Numbered from the stretch's first letter, positions 20,202-30,329 are shown. The stretch: 64,000 nt of DNA from Halobacillus andaensis (GCF_014636475.1 NZ_BMEL01000001.1:186001-250000), one strand, 5' to 3'. Numbers and translations are program-made. Notes: a model not told the origin generated them from the sequence alone.

Positions 20202-20808
20202 ATTTTGCTAAATGTTCAAGATTCCCGTTTTTTTCCATTCGAAAAAACGGCTTATTTACAATTTCCTGCTCTTCAAACATCGTCATTTTTCTAGCGCGAT
20301 CCATAATAGAAATAAAGGCTTGGTAGTCTTCTTTTAATGAGTCTAATTGGCTTTGGAGCTTTTGATTCGTTTGAATAAGGGTTTGATTTTCCTCTTCAAG
20401 TTTCTGCAGCTCTTCATTTAAAGTAGTTTGTTTATGATCATTGTCTTGAAGTGTTTCTAAATAAGAAATAACTTGTGACAGATTCGTAACAGTTTCTTGC
20501 CTCTTCTTAGGCGGGGCACTCGACTTAGTAACCTTTGGCTGTGCTGTCATTACAGGCTGGGCAAATGAAGCCTCATTACGTTTCTTCTCTTTCCTCTGTT
20601 TCTTTGCAAGCTCAACGGCTTGTTCATATTTCTGTCGAATTTCAGCATTCCATCTAAATCCACAAGCAGCTGATGTGCGATTGAGTACATCTCCAACTTC
20701 ATCAAATGCTTTTAGTTGAGTGCTTCCTTCTCTAATGTGACGGAGCACCGTTTCTGCTAATAATAGATCATCTTCATGAGACCAGGCATCTTGTCTTACC
20801 TTTGGCAT
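20200..20808 (-). CDS. rsfA: RsfA family transcriptional regulator
   Basis: This 202-residue protein starts with a Myb/SANT-like DNA-binding segment (AWSHEDDLLLAETVLRHIREG, then FDEVGDVLNRTSAACGFRWN, about residues 7-55). A Lys/Arg-rich linker follows, and then a long heptad-type coiled coil of Leu, Gln and Glu at about 105-165. This is the RsfA family of prespore regulators (RsfA is sigma-F dependent in B. subtilis). The ATG at 20808 follows AGGAGGG. In B. subtilis a different gene, tcdA (yrvM), lies here. The regulon cannot be read from sequence. Confidence 0.85.
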   Translation of the reverse strand: MPKVRQDAWSHEDDLLLAETVLRHIREGSTQLKAFDEVGDVLNRTSAACGFRWNAEIRQKYEQAVELAKKQRKEKKRNEASFAQPVMTAQPKVTKSSAPPKKRQETVTNLSQVISYLETLQDNDHKQTTLNEELQKLEEENQTLIQTNQKLQSQLDSLKEDYQAFISIMDRARKMTMFEEQEIVNKPFFRMEKNGNLEHLAK

Positions 20809-20893
20809 AATAACCCTCCTGTTGAACTATTAGAACAATAGTTTGTCAGATTTTGCTACTATTGTGACCAAAGAAGACAAAGAATATACTTGA

Positions 20894-22168
20894 TTACGAT
20901 TTTTGTTGATTAATTTTATCAAATACTTGTTTTAGAGCTTGCTCAAATTTTCCTGTGGTCTTCGGTTCAAAATAATTGGCTTTCTTAAGAGAGTCGGGTA
21001 AGTATTGCTGGTCCACCCATGAGTTTGGATAGTTTGGCGGATATTTATATTCTGTTCCGCGCCCTAACGATGCTGCCCCTTTATAGTGTGAATCTTTTAA
21101 ATGGATGGGGACGTCTCCACTTTTACCTTTACGAATATCTGCTAAGGCAGCGTCTAATGCTTTATAAGCGCTATTAGATTTAGGGGAGAGGGCTAGTTCT
21201 GTTACAGCATTCGCTAGAGGGATTCTTGCTTCCGGGAATCCTAATCGCTCAGCTGCTTCTACTGCTGCTAGCGCTCGCGGTCCGGCTTGGGGATTGGCTA
21301 AACCAATGTCCTCATAAGCGATTACGACGAGTCGTCGTGCTATACTATCTAAGTCTCCAGCTTCTATGAGTCGTGCAAGATAGTGTAAAGAAGCATTCAC
21401 GTCACTTCCACGGATCGACTTTTGAAACGCTGATAAAACATCATAATGAGCATCGCCGTCCTTATCATGAGAAAAGCTTTTTTTCTGCATACATTCCTCA
21501 GCTGCATTTAAATCGATCATGATCTTTCCTTCTTTGTTTTCTGGTGTTGAAAACGCAGCTAGCTCTAAGCCGTTTAAAGCAGCACGTAAATCTCCATTTG
21601 CACTTAATGCTAAGTGGTCAAGCGCCTCATTTGTTAACTGTATGGGTAAGTTGCCTAACCCTTCTTTATCGTCTTGAATGGCCTTGTAAATGGCTTCTTT
21701 TATATCTTCTTTTTCCAATTGATAGAGCTCAAACAAATGACATCGGCTTCGAATCGCCGGATTGATTGAATGATAGGGATTGCTCGTTGTGCACCCAATC
21801 ATAGTTAATCGGTTGCTTTCTAAATGGGGGAGCAAGAAATCTTGCTTAGCTTTATCTAACCGGTGAACTTCATCTAGAATAAGGACCATTGCACCATGCA
21901 TCTTTGCTTCTTCTACAACTATTTCCATATCTTTCTTCTTATCGGTAACTGCATTAAGTGTTTTATGGGGCAATTGTAAATGCTTAGCTAAAGCAGTAGC
22001 CATAGAGGTTTTGCCTGTTCCCGGCGGCCCGAATAAAATCATAGAAGCTAGTCTGTTTGCTTTAACCATTCGGTTTATTGTTTTTCCTTCAGATACTAAA
22101 TGTTTTTGGCCTATGATTTCTTCGATAGATGATGGTCTCATTCGATAGGCTAAAGGTTGAACACTCAT
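20894..22168 (-). CDS. rarA: Replication-associated recombination protein RarA (MgsA family AAA+ ATPase)
   Basis: The 424-residue AAA+ ATPase acts at stalled replication forks. It shows Walker A GPPGTGKTS at residues 47-55, Walker B with D99-E100 in LILDEVHRL, sensor and arginine-finger region IRSRCHLFEL, and the C-terminal tetramerisation domain with GRGTEYKYPPNYPNSWVDQQ. The start at 22168 has AAGGAGC upstream; an ATG 63 bases further upstream adds an unrelated N-terminus. The orthologue is B. subtilis yrvN. The divergent yczE-like gene starts 122 bases away. Confidence 0.94.
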   Translation of the reverse strand: MSVQPLAYRMRPSSIEEIIGQKHLVSEGKTINRMVKANRLASMILFGPPGTGKTSMATALAKHLQLPHKTLNAVTDKKKDMEIVVEEAKMHGAMVLILDEVHRLDKAKQDFLLPHLESNRLTMIGCTTSNPYHSINPAIRSRCHLFELYQLEKEDIKEAIYKAIQDDKEGLGNLPIQLTNEALDHLALSANGDLRAALNGLELAAFSTPENKEGKIMIDLNAAEECMQKKSFSHDKDGDAHYDVLSAFQKSIRGSDVNASLHYLARLIEAGDLDSIARRLVVIAYEDIGLANPQAGPRALAAVEAAERLGFPEARIPLANAVTELALSPKSNSAYKALDAALADIRKGKSGDVPIHLKDSHYKGAASLGRGTEYKYPPNYPNSWVDQQYLPDSLKKANYFEPKTTGKFEQALKQVFDKINQQKS

Positions 22169-22249
22169 GAGGAATAGCTCCTTTACATAGATAATCACGT
22201 TAAGCGTATGTCTAAAGCTATTAAAATGCAAGGGACTTGCTATTCATGC

Positions 22250-22270
22250 TATAATAACGTTTGGTATAAT
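22250..22270 (+). promoter_or_regulatory. Two tandem extended -10 promoters upstream of the yczE-like gene
   Basis: TGCTATAAT (TATAAT at 22250-22255) and TGGTATAAT (TATAAT at 22265-22270) are both extended -10 elements. Neither has a good -35 element at the usual spacing. Confidence 0.5.
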
Positions 22271-22290
22271 GAGATAAGGAGAGGTCAGCT

Positions 22291-22983
22291 ATGAAGAATG
22301 ATCGGTCAAATCGCCCGAATGCGGGATTGCGCTGGTCTTTTTTTATTGTAGGTTTAGTGGTATTAGGATTCGGAATATCGTTAACCATGCAAGTAAGAGA
22401 CTTTGGTATAGGACCGTGGGATGTATTTCACTATGGTTTATATAAACAATTTGGATTAACAGTTGGTACTTGGTCTGTCATTGCAGGGATCGTGATTGTA
22501 GTTTTTAGTTCAATCGCTTTAAAACAAATCCCTCAAATTGGTACTATTTTAAATATGGTATTAATCGGTGTTTTTATTGATTTTTTTAATTGGTTGTTAC
22601 CAGAACCTGAATGGCTGGTGTCTAAAATTATAGTGTTTATTTTGGGGACAGCTATTATTGCTTTAGGTATTGGATTATACGTGGCTCCGGATATGGGGGC
22701 AGGTCCAAGAGACAGTTTAATGTTAGTTCTCACCGACTGGCTGAAGTGGAAGGTCTCAACCGTGCGTAATGGAATCGAAATTACCGTTGCGTTAGCAGGC
22801 TGGGTGTTAGGGGGACCTGTAGGAATAGGAACCGTTTTTATTGCGCTATTTCTGGGAACCTTTGTTGGTTACGCGCTTCCGTTATCAAAACAGTTATTGA
22901 ACTTCTTAATAAGGAAAGGTGAAGGATATGAAAATCTCTACGAAGGGTCGTTACGGCCTAACCATAATGATCGAATTAGCTAG
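22291..22983 (+). CDS. YczE/YyaS/YitT family membrane protein
   Basis: This 230-residue protein has five predicted membrane helices. It carries the repeated family pattern MQVRDFGIGPWDVFHYGLY near residue 34 and APDMGAGPRDSLMLVLTDWL near 133, typical of the YczE-type family (B. subtilis YczE assists surfactin synthesis by an unknown mechanism). The start at 22291 has GGAGAGG upstream. The last 56 bases overlap cymR in another frame. It is the first gene of the likely cymR-iscS-mnmA transcript. Substrate or function is unknown. Confidence 0.75.
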   Translation: MKNDRSNRPNAGLRWSFFIVGLVVLGFGISLTMQVRDFGIGPWDVFHYGLYKQFGLTVGTWSVIAGIVIVVFSSIALKQIPQIGTILNMVLIGVFIDFFNWLLPEPEWLVSKIIVFILGTAIIALGIGLYVAPDMGAGPRDSLMLVLTDWLKWKVSTVRNGIEITVALAGWVLGGPVGIGTVFIALFLGTFVGYALPLSKQLLNFLIRKGEGYENLYEGSLRPNHNDRIS

Positions 22984-23347
22984 AAAGTATGGAGATGGTC
23001 CAATTTCATTAAAACAAATCGCTAGAGATAATGAGTTATCAGAACATTATTTAGAACAGCTGATAGCTCCCTTGCGTAATGCAAGCTTAGTGAAAAGTGT
23101 ACGTGGTGCATATGGTGGATATATGCTTACAAAAGATCCCCATGAGATTACGGCCGGTGATGTTATTCGGGTACTTGAAGGTCCTATTACCCCGGTAGAA
23201 GGAATCGAGGATGAGGAACCCGCAAAACAAGCTTTATGGAAAAGAGTGAGGGATGCCGTGAAAGACGTGCTTGATACGACAACCTTAGAAGATCTAAAAG
23301 ATCATGTAGATGACCAAACGCAAGATGCGTACATGTTTTATATTTAA
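22928..23347 (+). CDS. cymR: Rrf2 family cysteine metabolism repressor CymR
   Basis: CymR represses cysteine and sulfur-assimilation genes together with the cysteine synthase CysK. The 139-residue protein starts MKISTKGRYGLTIMIELA and has the winged-helix segment LSEHYLEQLIAPLRNASLVKS and the wing RGAYGGYML, closely matching B. subtilis CymR (138 residues) to its C-terminus DAYMFYI. It lacks the Fe-S cysteines of IscR. The start at 22928 has AAAGGTGAAGG upstream and lies 56 bases inside the preceding gene. Confidence 0.95.
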   Translation: MKISTKGRYGLTIMIELARKYGDGPISLKQIARDNELSEHYLEQLIAPLRNASLVKSVRGAYGGYMLTKDPHEITAGDVIRVLEGPITPVEGIEDEEPAKQALWKRVRDAVKDVLDTTTLEDLKDHVDDQTQDAYMFYI

Positions 23348-23363
23348 TTAGGAGGTGGAGATA

Positions 23364-24503
23364 ATGGATTCTATTTATTTAGACCATGCAGCTACCACTC
23401 CTGTTCATCCAGAAGTAATTGATATCATGATGACCTCATTTAAAGAAACGTTTGGGAATCCCTCAAGTGTGCATTTGTATGGTAGGAAGTCAAGAAAACT
23501 TTTAGATGAGGCTAGAAGGACAGTGGCCAAAAGTATAAATGCGCATGAAAAAGAAATCATTTTCACAAGTGGAGGAACAGAAGCAGATAATCTAGCTGTT
23601 ATTGGTTCTGCTATAGCGAATCAACACAAAGGAAAACATATCATCACTACGCCGATTGAACATCATGCGACATTACATGCTGTGGAATATTTAGCGGACC
23701 AAGGGTTTGAAGTTAGCTATTTACCTGTTTATGAGGACGGCCGTGTTAAATCGCAAGATCTTCACAACCTATTAAAAGAGGATACAATATTAGTTACAGT
23801 GATGATGGTAAACAATGAGACAGGTGTGATTCAGCCGATTCAAGAGCTGGCCGAAATTGTGAAGGACCATCAGACTTATTTTCACTCAGATATTGTTCAG
23901 GCCTATGGTTTATATGAGATAGATACTCAAATCCTACCGGTTGATCTATTGGCGGTGTCGAGCCATAAAATCAATGGGCCTAAAGGTACCGGTTTTCTTT
24001 ATATGAGAGAAGGAACTGTCGTTCATGCCCAACAGCATGGAGGAGAACAAGAGCGTAAACGCAGGGCAGGGACAGAAAATGTCCCAAGTATAGCAGGATT
24101 TGAAAAAGCAGTTAAAATCATGGAAAACGAACGTTTGGAAAAAATAGAAATGTTCCAGCGCTATAGAGATATTTTTGTAGATACACTTGAGAGCGAGCAG
24201 GTGAAGTTTTCTATCAATGGTTCTGAAGAAATGAGTGCCCCATCGATCATTAATATTAGCTTTCCTGGGATGAATGTGGAAACGCTGCTTACGAATTTTG
24301 ATCTATCTGGAATAGCCGCTTCAAGCGGCAGCGCCTGTACGGCTGGGTCAGTAGAGCCTTCCCATGTTTTATCAGAAATGTATGGAGCTGAAGATGAAAG
24401 AACAACGAATTCCATTAGGTTTAGCTTTGGTATAGCGAATAGTGAAGAACAATTAGTTGATGCTGGAAAGAGAATCAGTCAAATTATAAAAAGACTGAGT
24501 TAG
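23364..24503 (+). CDS. iscS: Cysteine desulfurase (IscS/NifS family, YrvO type)
   Basis: This PLP enzyme turns cysteine into alanine and enzyme-bound persulfide. The 379-residue protein has YLDHAATTPVHPEV at the start, the PLP lysine K202 in SSHKINGPKG, and the persulfide cysteine C325 in SSGSACTAGS. AGGAGGTGG precedes the ATG at 23364. It lies between cymR and mnmA; in B. subtilis YrvO donates sulfur to MnmA for tRNA 2-thiouridine. No iscU or sufU follows, so a role dedicated to tRNA thiolation is likely. Confidence 0.95.
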   Translation: MDSIYLDHAATTPVHPEVIDIMMTSFKETFGNPSSVHLYGRKSRKLLDEARRTVAKSINAHEKEIIFTSGGTEADNLAVIGSAIANQHKGKHIITTPIEHHATLHAVEYLADQGFEVSYLPVYEDGRVKSQDLHNLLKEDTILVTVMMVNNETGVIQPIQELAEIVKDHQTYFHSDIVQAYGLYEIDTQILPVDLLAVSSHKINGPKGTGFLYMREGTVVHAQQHGGEQERKRRAGTENVPSIAGFEKAVKIMENERLEKIEMFQRYRDIFVDTLESEQVKFSINGSEEMSAPSIINISFPGMNVETLLTNFDLSGIAASSGSACTAGSVEPSHVLSEMYGAEDERTTNSIRFSFGIANSEEQLVDAGKRISQIIKRLS

Positions 24504-24511
24504 GAAGGTGA

Positions 24512-25630
<1,119 letters not shown>

Positions 25631-25644
25631 AAATAGCCCAACAA

Positions 25645-25680
25645 AGCCATGTCCATCTTGTTATGGACATGGCTGTTTTA
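25645..25680 (+). terminator. Hairpin between mnmA and the TPR gene
   Basis: A 12-pair stem AGCCATGTCCAT (25645-25656) / ATGGACATGGCT (25663-25674) is followed by GTTTTAAG. The short T tract suggests partial termination, so some read-through into the TPR gene and recD2 is likely. Confidence 0.65.
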
Positions 25681-25695
25681 AGTAGGAGGAGACCA

Positions 25696-26358
25696 ATGAA
25701 TAAACTAGAAAAAGCAATTGAACATATGCAAAATCAAAAATTTGAAGAAGCGACAAAGCTGTTTACTGAATCGATCGAAGAAAATCCGAAAGAACCTGTT
25801 GGATATATTAATTTTGGGAATTTATTAATGCATTTAAATGAACTAGAACGAGCAGAACGTTTTTATAACAAGGCGATTGAATTAGATGATACTGCGGCGA
25901 CGGCCTATTACGGATTAGGTACTGTGTATTATGAACAGGAAAATTATACAAAAGCACAAAACGAATTTTTACAAGCTATAGAAAAAGGACTGGATCAAGC
26001 GGATGCTTATTTTATGCTAGGCATGACGTTTGTTCATCAAGAGTATGTTAAATTAGCTCTTCCGTACTTATTACGAGCTGTAGAACTTGATCCGAATGAT
26101 GTAGATATACAGTTTCAATACGGTCTTTGCTTAGCGCAAAATGGACAAATTGAAGGTGCTGAAGAAACAATGAAGACTGTGCTACAATTAGAAGAAAACC
26201 ATAGTGATGCTTATTACAATTTAGGTGTAGTCGCCTTGCACAAAGAAGATGCTGCACTGGCTCTTGATTATTTTAATAAAGCGTTAGAGTGTAATGAAGA
26301 GCACATGCTGGCAGCTCATGGGAAAGCTCAAATCGAGCAAGCTTTAAATGGTGAATAA
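25696..26358 (+). CDS. yrrB: Tetratricopeptide repeat protein (YrrB-like)
   Basis: The 220-residue soluble protein consists of about six TPR units, seen as repeated patterns such as AYYGLGTVYYEQENYTKAQN, AYFMLGMTFVHQEYVKLALP and AYYNLGVVALHKEDAALALD. There is no signal peptide or membrane segment, so it is a cytoplasmic protein-binding scaffold. The start at 25696 follows TAGGAGGAGA. B. subtilis yrrB occupies the same spot between mnmA and recD2; its partner is unknown. Confidence 0.85.
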   Translation: MNKLEKAIEHMQNQKFEEATKLFTESIEENPKEPVGYINFGNLLMHLNELERAERFYNKAIELDDTAATAYYGLGTVYYEQENYTKAQNEFLQAIEKGLDQADAYFMLGMTFVHQEYVKLALPYLLRAVELDPNDVDIQFQYGLCLAQNGQIEGAEETMKTVLQLEENHSDAYYNLGVVALHKEDAALALDYFNKALECNEEHMLAAHGKAQIEQALNGE

Positions 26359-26379
26359 CGAAAAAGGAGAAGCTTGAAA

Positions 26380-28710
26380 ATGGAAGAACGAACGCTTTTT
26401 TCTGATACAAATGAAAATGAAACACCTTTTGTGAAGGGTGAATTGAACCGGATGATCTTCCATAATGAAGCGGAGCATTTCTCGATTGCTTCCATACATG
26501 TCATTGAAACAAACGAAGACTTCTCGGAAAAAAGCTTAGTAATCAAAGGCCATTTTCCTCCTTTAGAAGACGGTGAAACTTATTACTTCCAAGGCGAATT
26601 TCAAGAACATAAGAAATTCGGTAAGCAGTATCAAGTAGAATTCTATCAGCGTATTATGCCTGAAACAAAAGACGGTCTTATTGTTTATTTATCTAGTGAC
26701 TTATTTCACGGTATAGGTAAGAAAACAGCTGAGCGTATTGTAGAAGAGCTGGGAGAGCAGGCGATTTCTAAAATTCTTCAAGAACCTGAAGTGCTAGATC
26801 GTATTCCTAAGCTGGCGAAAGAAAAGAAGCAGCAGCTTATCGATTCTCTTAAAGAGCATCAGGGATTTGAACATGTTATGATTCAGCTTAATAAATATGG
26901 GTTTGGCTTAAAGCTTTCTCAAAAAATATACCAGGCTTTTAAAGATCAAACCTTAGCTATTATTGAAGAAGACCCCTATCAACTTGTTTTTAACGTCGAA
27001 GGCTTTGGTTTTCATCGCGCAGATGAAATGGCTAAAATGCAAGAGTTACCTGAGGATCATCCGACTCGAATTCGTGCCGCTTGTCTATATATTTTGCAGC
27101 AAAGTTTATCCGCTGGTCATGTTTATTTACCGACGAAGGATTGCTTACTACAAGTGGATGCTCTTTTAAATGGTGGAAACAAACAAGGGATCACCCTTGA
27201 TGAGTTATCAAAGCAAATCATAGAGTTAGCAGAAGAACGCTACGTGTTTATTGATGAGGATAGAGTCTATCTGCCTTCTCTCTATCATGCAGAAAACGGT
27301 TTTTGCCATCAGTTAGAACGAATTACTGAGAATGAGATGGAAGAAGAGTACACTCAGGCAGATTTACTGAAGATTATAGGGGATATAGAAGAACAGGAAA
27401 CGATGAGCTACGGAGAAGATCAATTCCGTGCGATCGAAAAAGCGCTGCATTCTCAAGTGATGATATTAACAGGGGGACCTGGTACAGGAAAGACTACAGT
27501 AATAAAAGGAATCATTCAAGCTTATGCTAAGCTGAATGATATTTCTATTGACCCGGGGGATTATGAACAAGGCGAACCTTTTCCTTTTGTATTGGCTGCA
27601 CCTACAGGACGAGCCGCAAAACGAATGACAGAATCAACTGGTCTTCCTTCCAGTACGATTCATCGCTTGTTAGGTTGGGATGGTCATCAGAGCTTTGATA
27701 AGAATCAAAATAATCATTTGGAAGGGAAAGTACTCATTATTGATGAATTCTCCATGGTCGATATTTGGTTAGCTAATCAATTGTTTAGAGCCATTCCCCA
27801 AGACATGCAAGTATTGATCGTTGGAGATGAAGATCAACTTCCTTCAGTTGGGCCCGGACAAGTATTAACGGATATTATTAAATCTGAATATGTTCCTTCT
27901 GTTCAATTAACTGAGGTATATCGTCAAAAAGAAGGATCAAGAATTATTCAGTTGGCTCATGAAATTAAAAATAATGAGTGCAAGGCATCTTCTCTTCGAA
28001 AAGATAAAGATTTCAACTTTATTTCTGCTGGAGAACAGCAGATAAAAAGTTTGGTGACAAGTATTGTACAAAAGGCGATTGATAAAGGGATCGAATTAAA
28101 AGAGGTCCAGGTACTTGCGCCAATGTATCGTACAGAAGTAGGAATTCATAAGCTCAATGAAGAAATTCAGAAAGCAGTGAATCCAAAAAGTAAACAAAAA
28201 AGAGATTTGACTTATAAAGAAATCACTTACCGAAAAGGTGATAAAGTGATCCAATTAGTCAACCAGCCAGAGGATCACGTTTTTAATGGGGACATAGGTG
28301 AAATTGTAGCTATTTTTCGAGCAGAAGAGAACGTAGACCAGGTCGAACAAGTGGTAGTGGAGTATGATGGAAAAGAAGTCGTTTATCCAAAAAAGGATTT
28401 AAATAACATCATGCACGCGTATTGTACATCTATTCATAAATCTCAAGGTAGTGAATTCTCAGTCGTTATTCTGCCTGTTGTTCGAGGGTTTAAGAGAATG
28501 CTAAGGAAAAATCTATTATATACGGCCATCACGAGGTCAAAGCATTCACTGATTATTTGCGGGGATGAACGAGCTTTCCTGGAAGGTGTGCAAACGACCG
28601 ATACGAACTTAAGGTTTTCTGCGTTAGCTGAGAAGCTGCAGTCCGAAGCAGTTCCGCAGATTGTGGAAGACGAAGAAGAAGCGGAACTATCACCTTATGA
28701 TTTTATGTAA
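26380..28710 (+). CDS. recD2: RecD2 family ATP-dependent DNA helicase
   Basis: RecD2 is a 5' to 3' helicase of the SF1B class that acts in replication-fork maintenance and mismatch repair, without RecBC. The 776-residue protein has an N-terminal OB/HhH extension typical of RecD2 (HGIGKKTAERIVEELG). Walker A GGPGTGKTT is near residue 365, Walker B is in VLIIDEFSMVD, GDEDQLPSVGPGQVL follows, and the C-terminal motif VI contains YTAITRSKH. An in-frame TTG six bases earlier sits too close to the AAGGAG site, so ATG 26380 is chosen. Confidence 0.95.
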   Translation: MEERTLFSDTNENETPFVKGELNRMIFHNEAEHFSIASIHVIETNEDFSEKSLVIKGHFPPLEDGETYYFQGEFQEHKKFGKQYQVEFYQRIMPETKDGLIVYLSSDLFHGIGKKTAERIVEELGEQAISKILQEPEVLDRIPKLAKEKKQQLIDSLKEHQGFEHVMIQLNKYGFGLKLSQKIYQAFKDQTLAIIEEDPYQLVFNVEGFGFHRADEMAKMQELPEDHPTRIRAACLYILQQSLSAGHVYLPTKDCLLQVDALLNGGNKQGITLDELSKQIIELAEERYVFIDEDRVYLPSLYHAENGFCHQLERITENEMEEEYTQADLLKIIGDIEEQETMSYGEDQFRAIEKALHSQVMILTGGPGTGKTTVIKGIIQAYAKLNDISIDPGDYEQGEPFPFVLAAPTGRAAKRMTESTGLPSSTIHRLLGWDGHQSFDKNQNNHLEGKVLIIDEFSMVDIWLANQLFRAIPQDMQVLIVGDEDQLPSVGPGQVLTDIIKSEYVPSVQLTEVYRQKEGSRIIQLAHEIKNNECKASSLRKDKDFNFISAGEQQIKSLVTSIVQKAIDKGIELKEVQVLAPMYRTEVGIHKLNEEIQKAVNPKSKQKRDLTYKEITYRKGDKVIQLVNQPEDHVFNGDIGEIVAIFRAEENVDQVEQVVVEYDGKEVVYPKKDLNNIMHAYCTSIHKSQGSEFSVVILPVVRGFKRMLRKNLLYTAITRSKHSLIICGDERAFLEGVQTTDTNLRFSALAEKLQSEAVPQIVEDEEEAELSPYDFM

Positions 28711-28762
28711 GGTATAAAATTACATTTCTAGGGCAGACTAGCAGGAAAAAGGAGTCTGACCT

Positions 28763-28939
28763 ATGAAATGTCCAAACTGTGATAGTAAAAACCTCGGGCG
28801 CATTGGAAATGATCATTACTACTGCTGGAATTGTTGTTTGGAGCTTTCCGTGGAAAAAGGCAAAATTAATATCAATCAAATAGAAGAAGATGGCAGTTTA
28901 AGTTCGTTGAATGATATTTTTTATCAATCTGGTTCATAA
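28763..28939 (+). CDS. 58-residue zinc-ribbon protein, unrecognised
   Basis: A short frame starts at ATG 28763 after AAAAAGGAG and encodes 58 residues, MKCPNCDSKN through to IFYQSGS. It carries two cysteine pairs, CPNC at residues 3-6 and CWNC at 21-24 (with an extra C25), spaced like a rubredoxin-knuckle zinc ribbon. The C-terminal half is acidic and hydrophilic. The stop TAA overlaps the ATG of the permease gene by one base, which argues strongly that it is translated. I do not recognise a named family. It lies between recD2 and the AI-2E permease; a regulatory or metal-binding role is a guess. Confidence 0.8.
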   Translation: MKCPNCDSKNLGRIGNDHYYCWNCCLELSVEKGKININQIEEDGSLSSLNDIFYQSGS

Positions 28940-30006
28940 TGAATAAACGAATAATTAAGTGGGGAATACGTTTATCCATCTTTTTCGCTGTTTTACTAAT
29001 GCTGCTTTTTTTGGCATGGCTGTTTCCACATTATGATCACGTGGTTTTATTAATAGGAAGGATTTTTCTGCCTTTCATTATCGCCATAGTTTTAGCTATG
29101 CTGCTTCATCCTCTCGTACGATATTTAGAGGAGTTAGGTTTAAAGAGAACCATTTCTATTCTCCTTATTTTCCTAGCTTTTTTTCTGCTCGTTGGTTATG
29201 GAGTATATCGCGGGTACCCTCACTTGGTTCAACAAATAAAACTATTAAATGAACAACTTCCAAACTTAATAGAGGCTTACGAGAGCTGGACAAAAGAAAT
29301 GTATGAACAAACGGAACGCTTTCCAGACGGCATCCATGATCGTTTAGAAGAGAGCTTTGCTAGGTTAGAATCTTGGATGAATACTAGATTAATGGCTATT
29401 ATCACCGGTATGAGTGGTTTATTTAATGTAATTGTTCTTGTAGCCGTTATCCCTGTGATGACGTTTTACTTCTTAAAAGACCACCATTCCATAATGAACG
29501 CCATGCTCTGTCTTATTCCAAGAAAGTGGAAAAGGGAAGCCGTTCACTTAACTAAGAAACTCAATCAATCATTAGGCGGCTATATTAGAGGTCAATTATT
29601 AATTAGCTTGTTTGTGGGAGTTTTAGCGACGTTAGGCTTTTGGGCAGCGGGATTACCTTATCCTCTTGTATTAGGCGTCGTCGCCGGAATAACAAATATT
29701 ATCCCTTATTTTGGCCCTCTTATTGGTGCTGTTCCAGCGCTTATTGTAGCGATTACTCTTTCCATTAAAACCTTAATAATTACAGTTGTTGCTATTGTCG
29801 TTATTCAGCTGATTGAAGGAAATTTGTTATCCCCCTATATTATGGGAAAAAGCATTCACACTCACCCCCTCCTCATTATCTTTGCCTTGTTAGCTGGGGG
29901 TGAGCTTGCAGGAATTACTGGAATGGTAGTGGCTGTACCTGTATTAACCTGCCTGAAAGTAATAATTGAAGAATTTTATCAGGCACGGATGAACGTTGAC
30001 AGATAA
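28939..30006 (+). CDS. yrrI: AI-2E family transporter (YrrI-like permease)
   Basis: This 355-residue membrane protein has about eight helices in the AI-2E/PurR-associated permease pattern: paired helices, a cytoplasmic or extracellular coil near residues 90-150, then helices with PVMTFYFLKDHHSI and the signature GVVAGITNIIPYFGPLIGAVPA and QLIEGNLLSPYIMGKSI. Despite the family name, many members export ions or small solutes (some are Na+/H+ antiporters), so the substrate is open. It is coupled to the zinc-ribbon gene by a one-base overlap and lies upstream of alaS, as in B. subtilis. Confidence 0.85.
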   Translation: MNKRIIKWGIRLSIFFAVLLMLLFLAWLFPHYDHVVLLIGRIFLPFIIAIVLAMLLHPLVRYLEELGLKRTISILLIFLAFFLLVGYGVYRGYPHLVQQIKLLNEQLPNLIEAYESWTKEMYEQTERFPDGIHDRLEESFARLESWMNTRLMAIITGMSGLFNVIVLVAVIPVMTFYFLKDHHSIMNAMLCLIPRKWKREAVHLTKKLNQSLGGYIRGQLLISLFVGVLATLGFWAAGLPYPLVLGVVAGITNIIPYFGPLIGAVPALIVAITLSIKTLIITVVAIVVIQLIEGNLLSPYIMGKSIHTHPLLIIFALLAGGELAGITGMVVAVPVLTCLKVIIEEFYQARMNVDR

Positions 30007-30059
30007 GCGGAAATTATCTATAATGGCGCTAACCATTACTATATGAACGTTAATCAATA

Positions 30060-30285
30060 CGCTGAAGGAAATAAGTAAACAAGAGGCGGATTAAAGAGAA
30101 TTTTCTCCACAGGCTGAAAGAGAAATAATCTAGCTTTGTTGAAAGCTATTCCTGAGTGCGGTTAATCGCCGCCGGTTTTACGTACCGTTACTAACGTCTA
30201 AGGTGATAGACGCTGAATGTCTATAATCAGGGTGGTACCGCGGATTACAATCCCGTCCCTGCCAATGTGCAGGGACGGGATTTTT
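30060..30285 (+). ncRNA. T-box riboswitch with an Ala (GCU) specifier, upstream of alaS
   Basis: The leader contains GAAA-GCT-ATTCCTGAG, aligning with the specifier region of other T-boxes; GCT (30145-30147) is an alanine codon. The T-box core AGGGTGGTACCGCGG is at 30229-30243. The terminator stem is AATCCCGTCCCTGC (30249-30262) / GCAGGGACGGGATT (30269-30282), followed by T residues. Uncharged tRNA-Ala should favour the antiterminator and raise alaS expression. The rest of the 323-base gap holds the promoter region, where I see no clear promoter. The 5' boundary is approximate. Confidence 0.93.
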
Positions 30286-30329
30286 TTGTTCATATAAAGA
30301 AGGATCGACTAATGAAGGAGGCAATTAAG

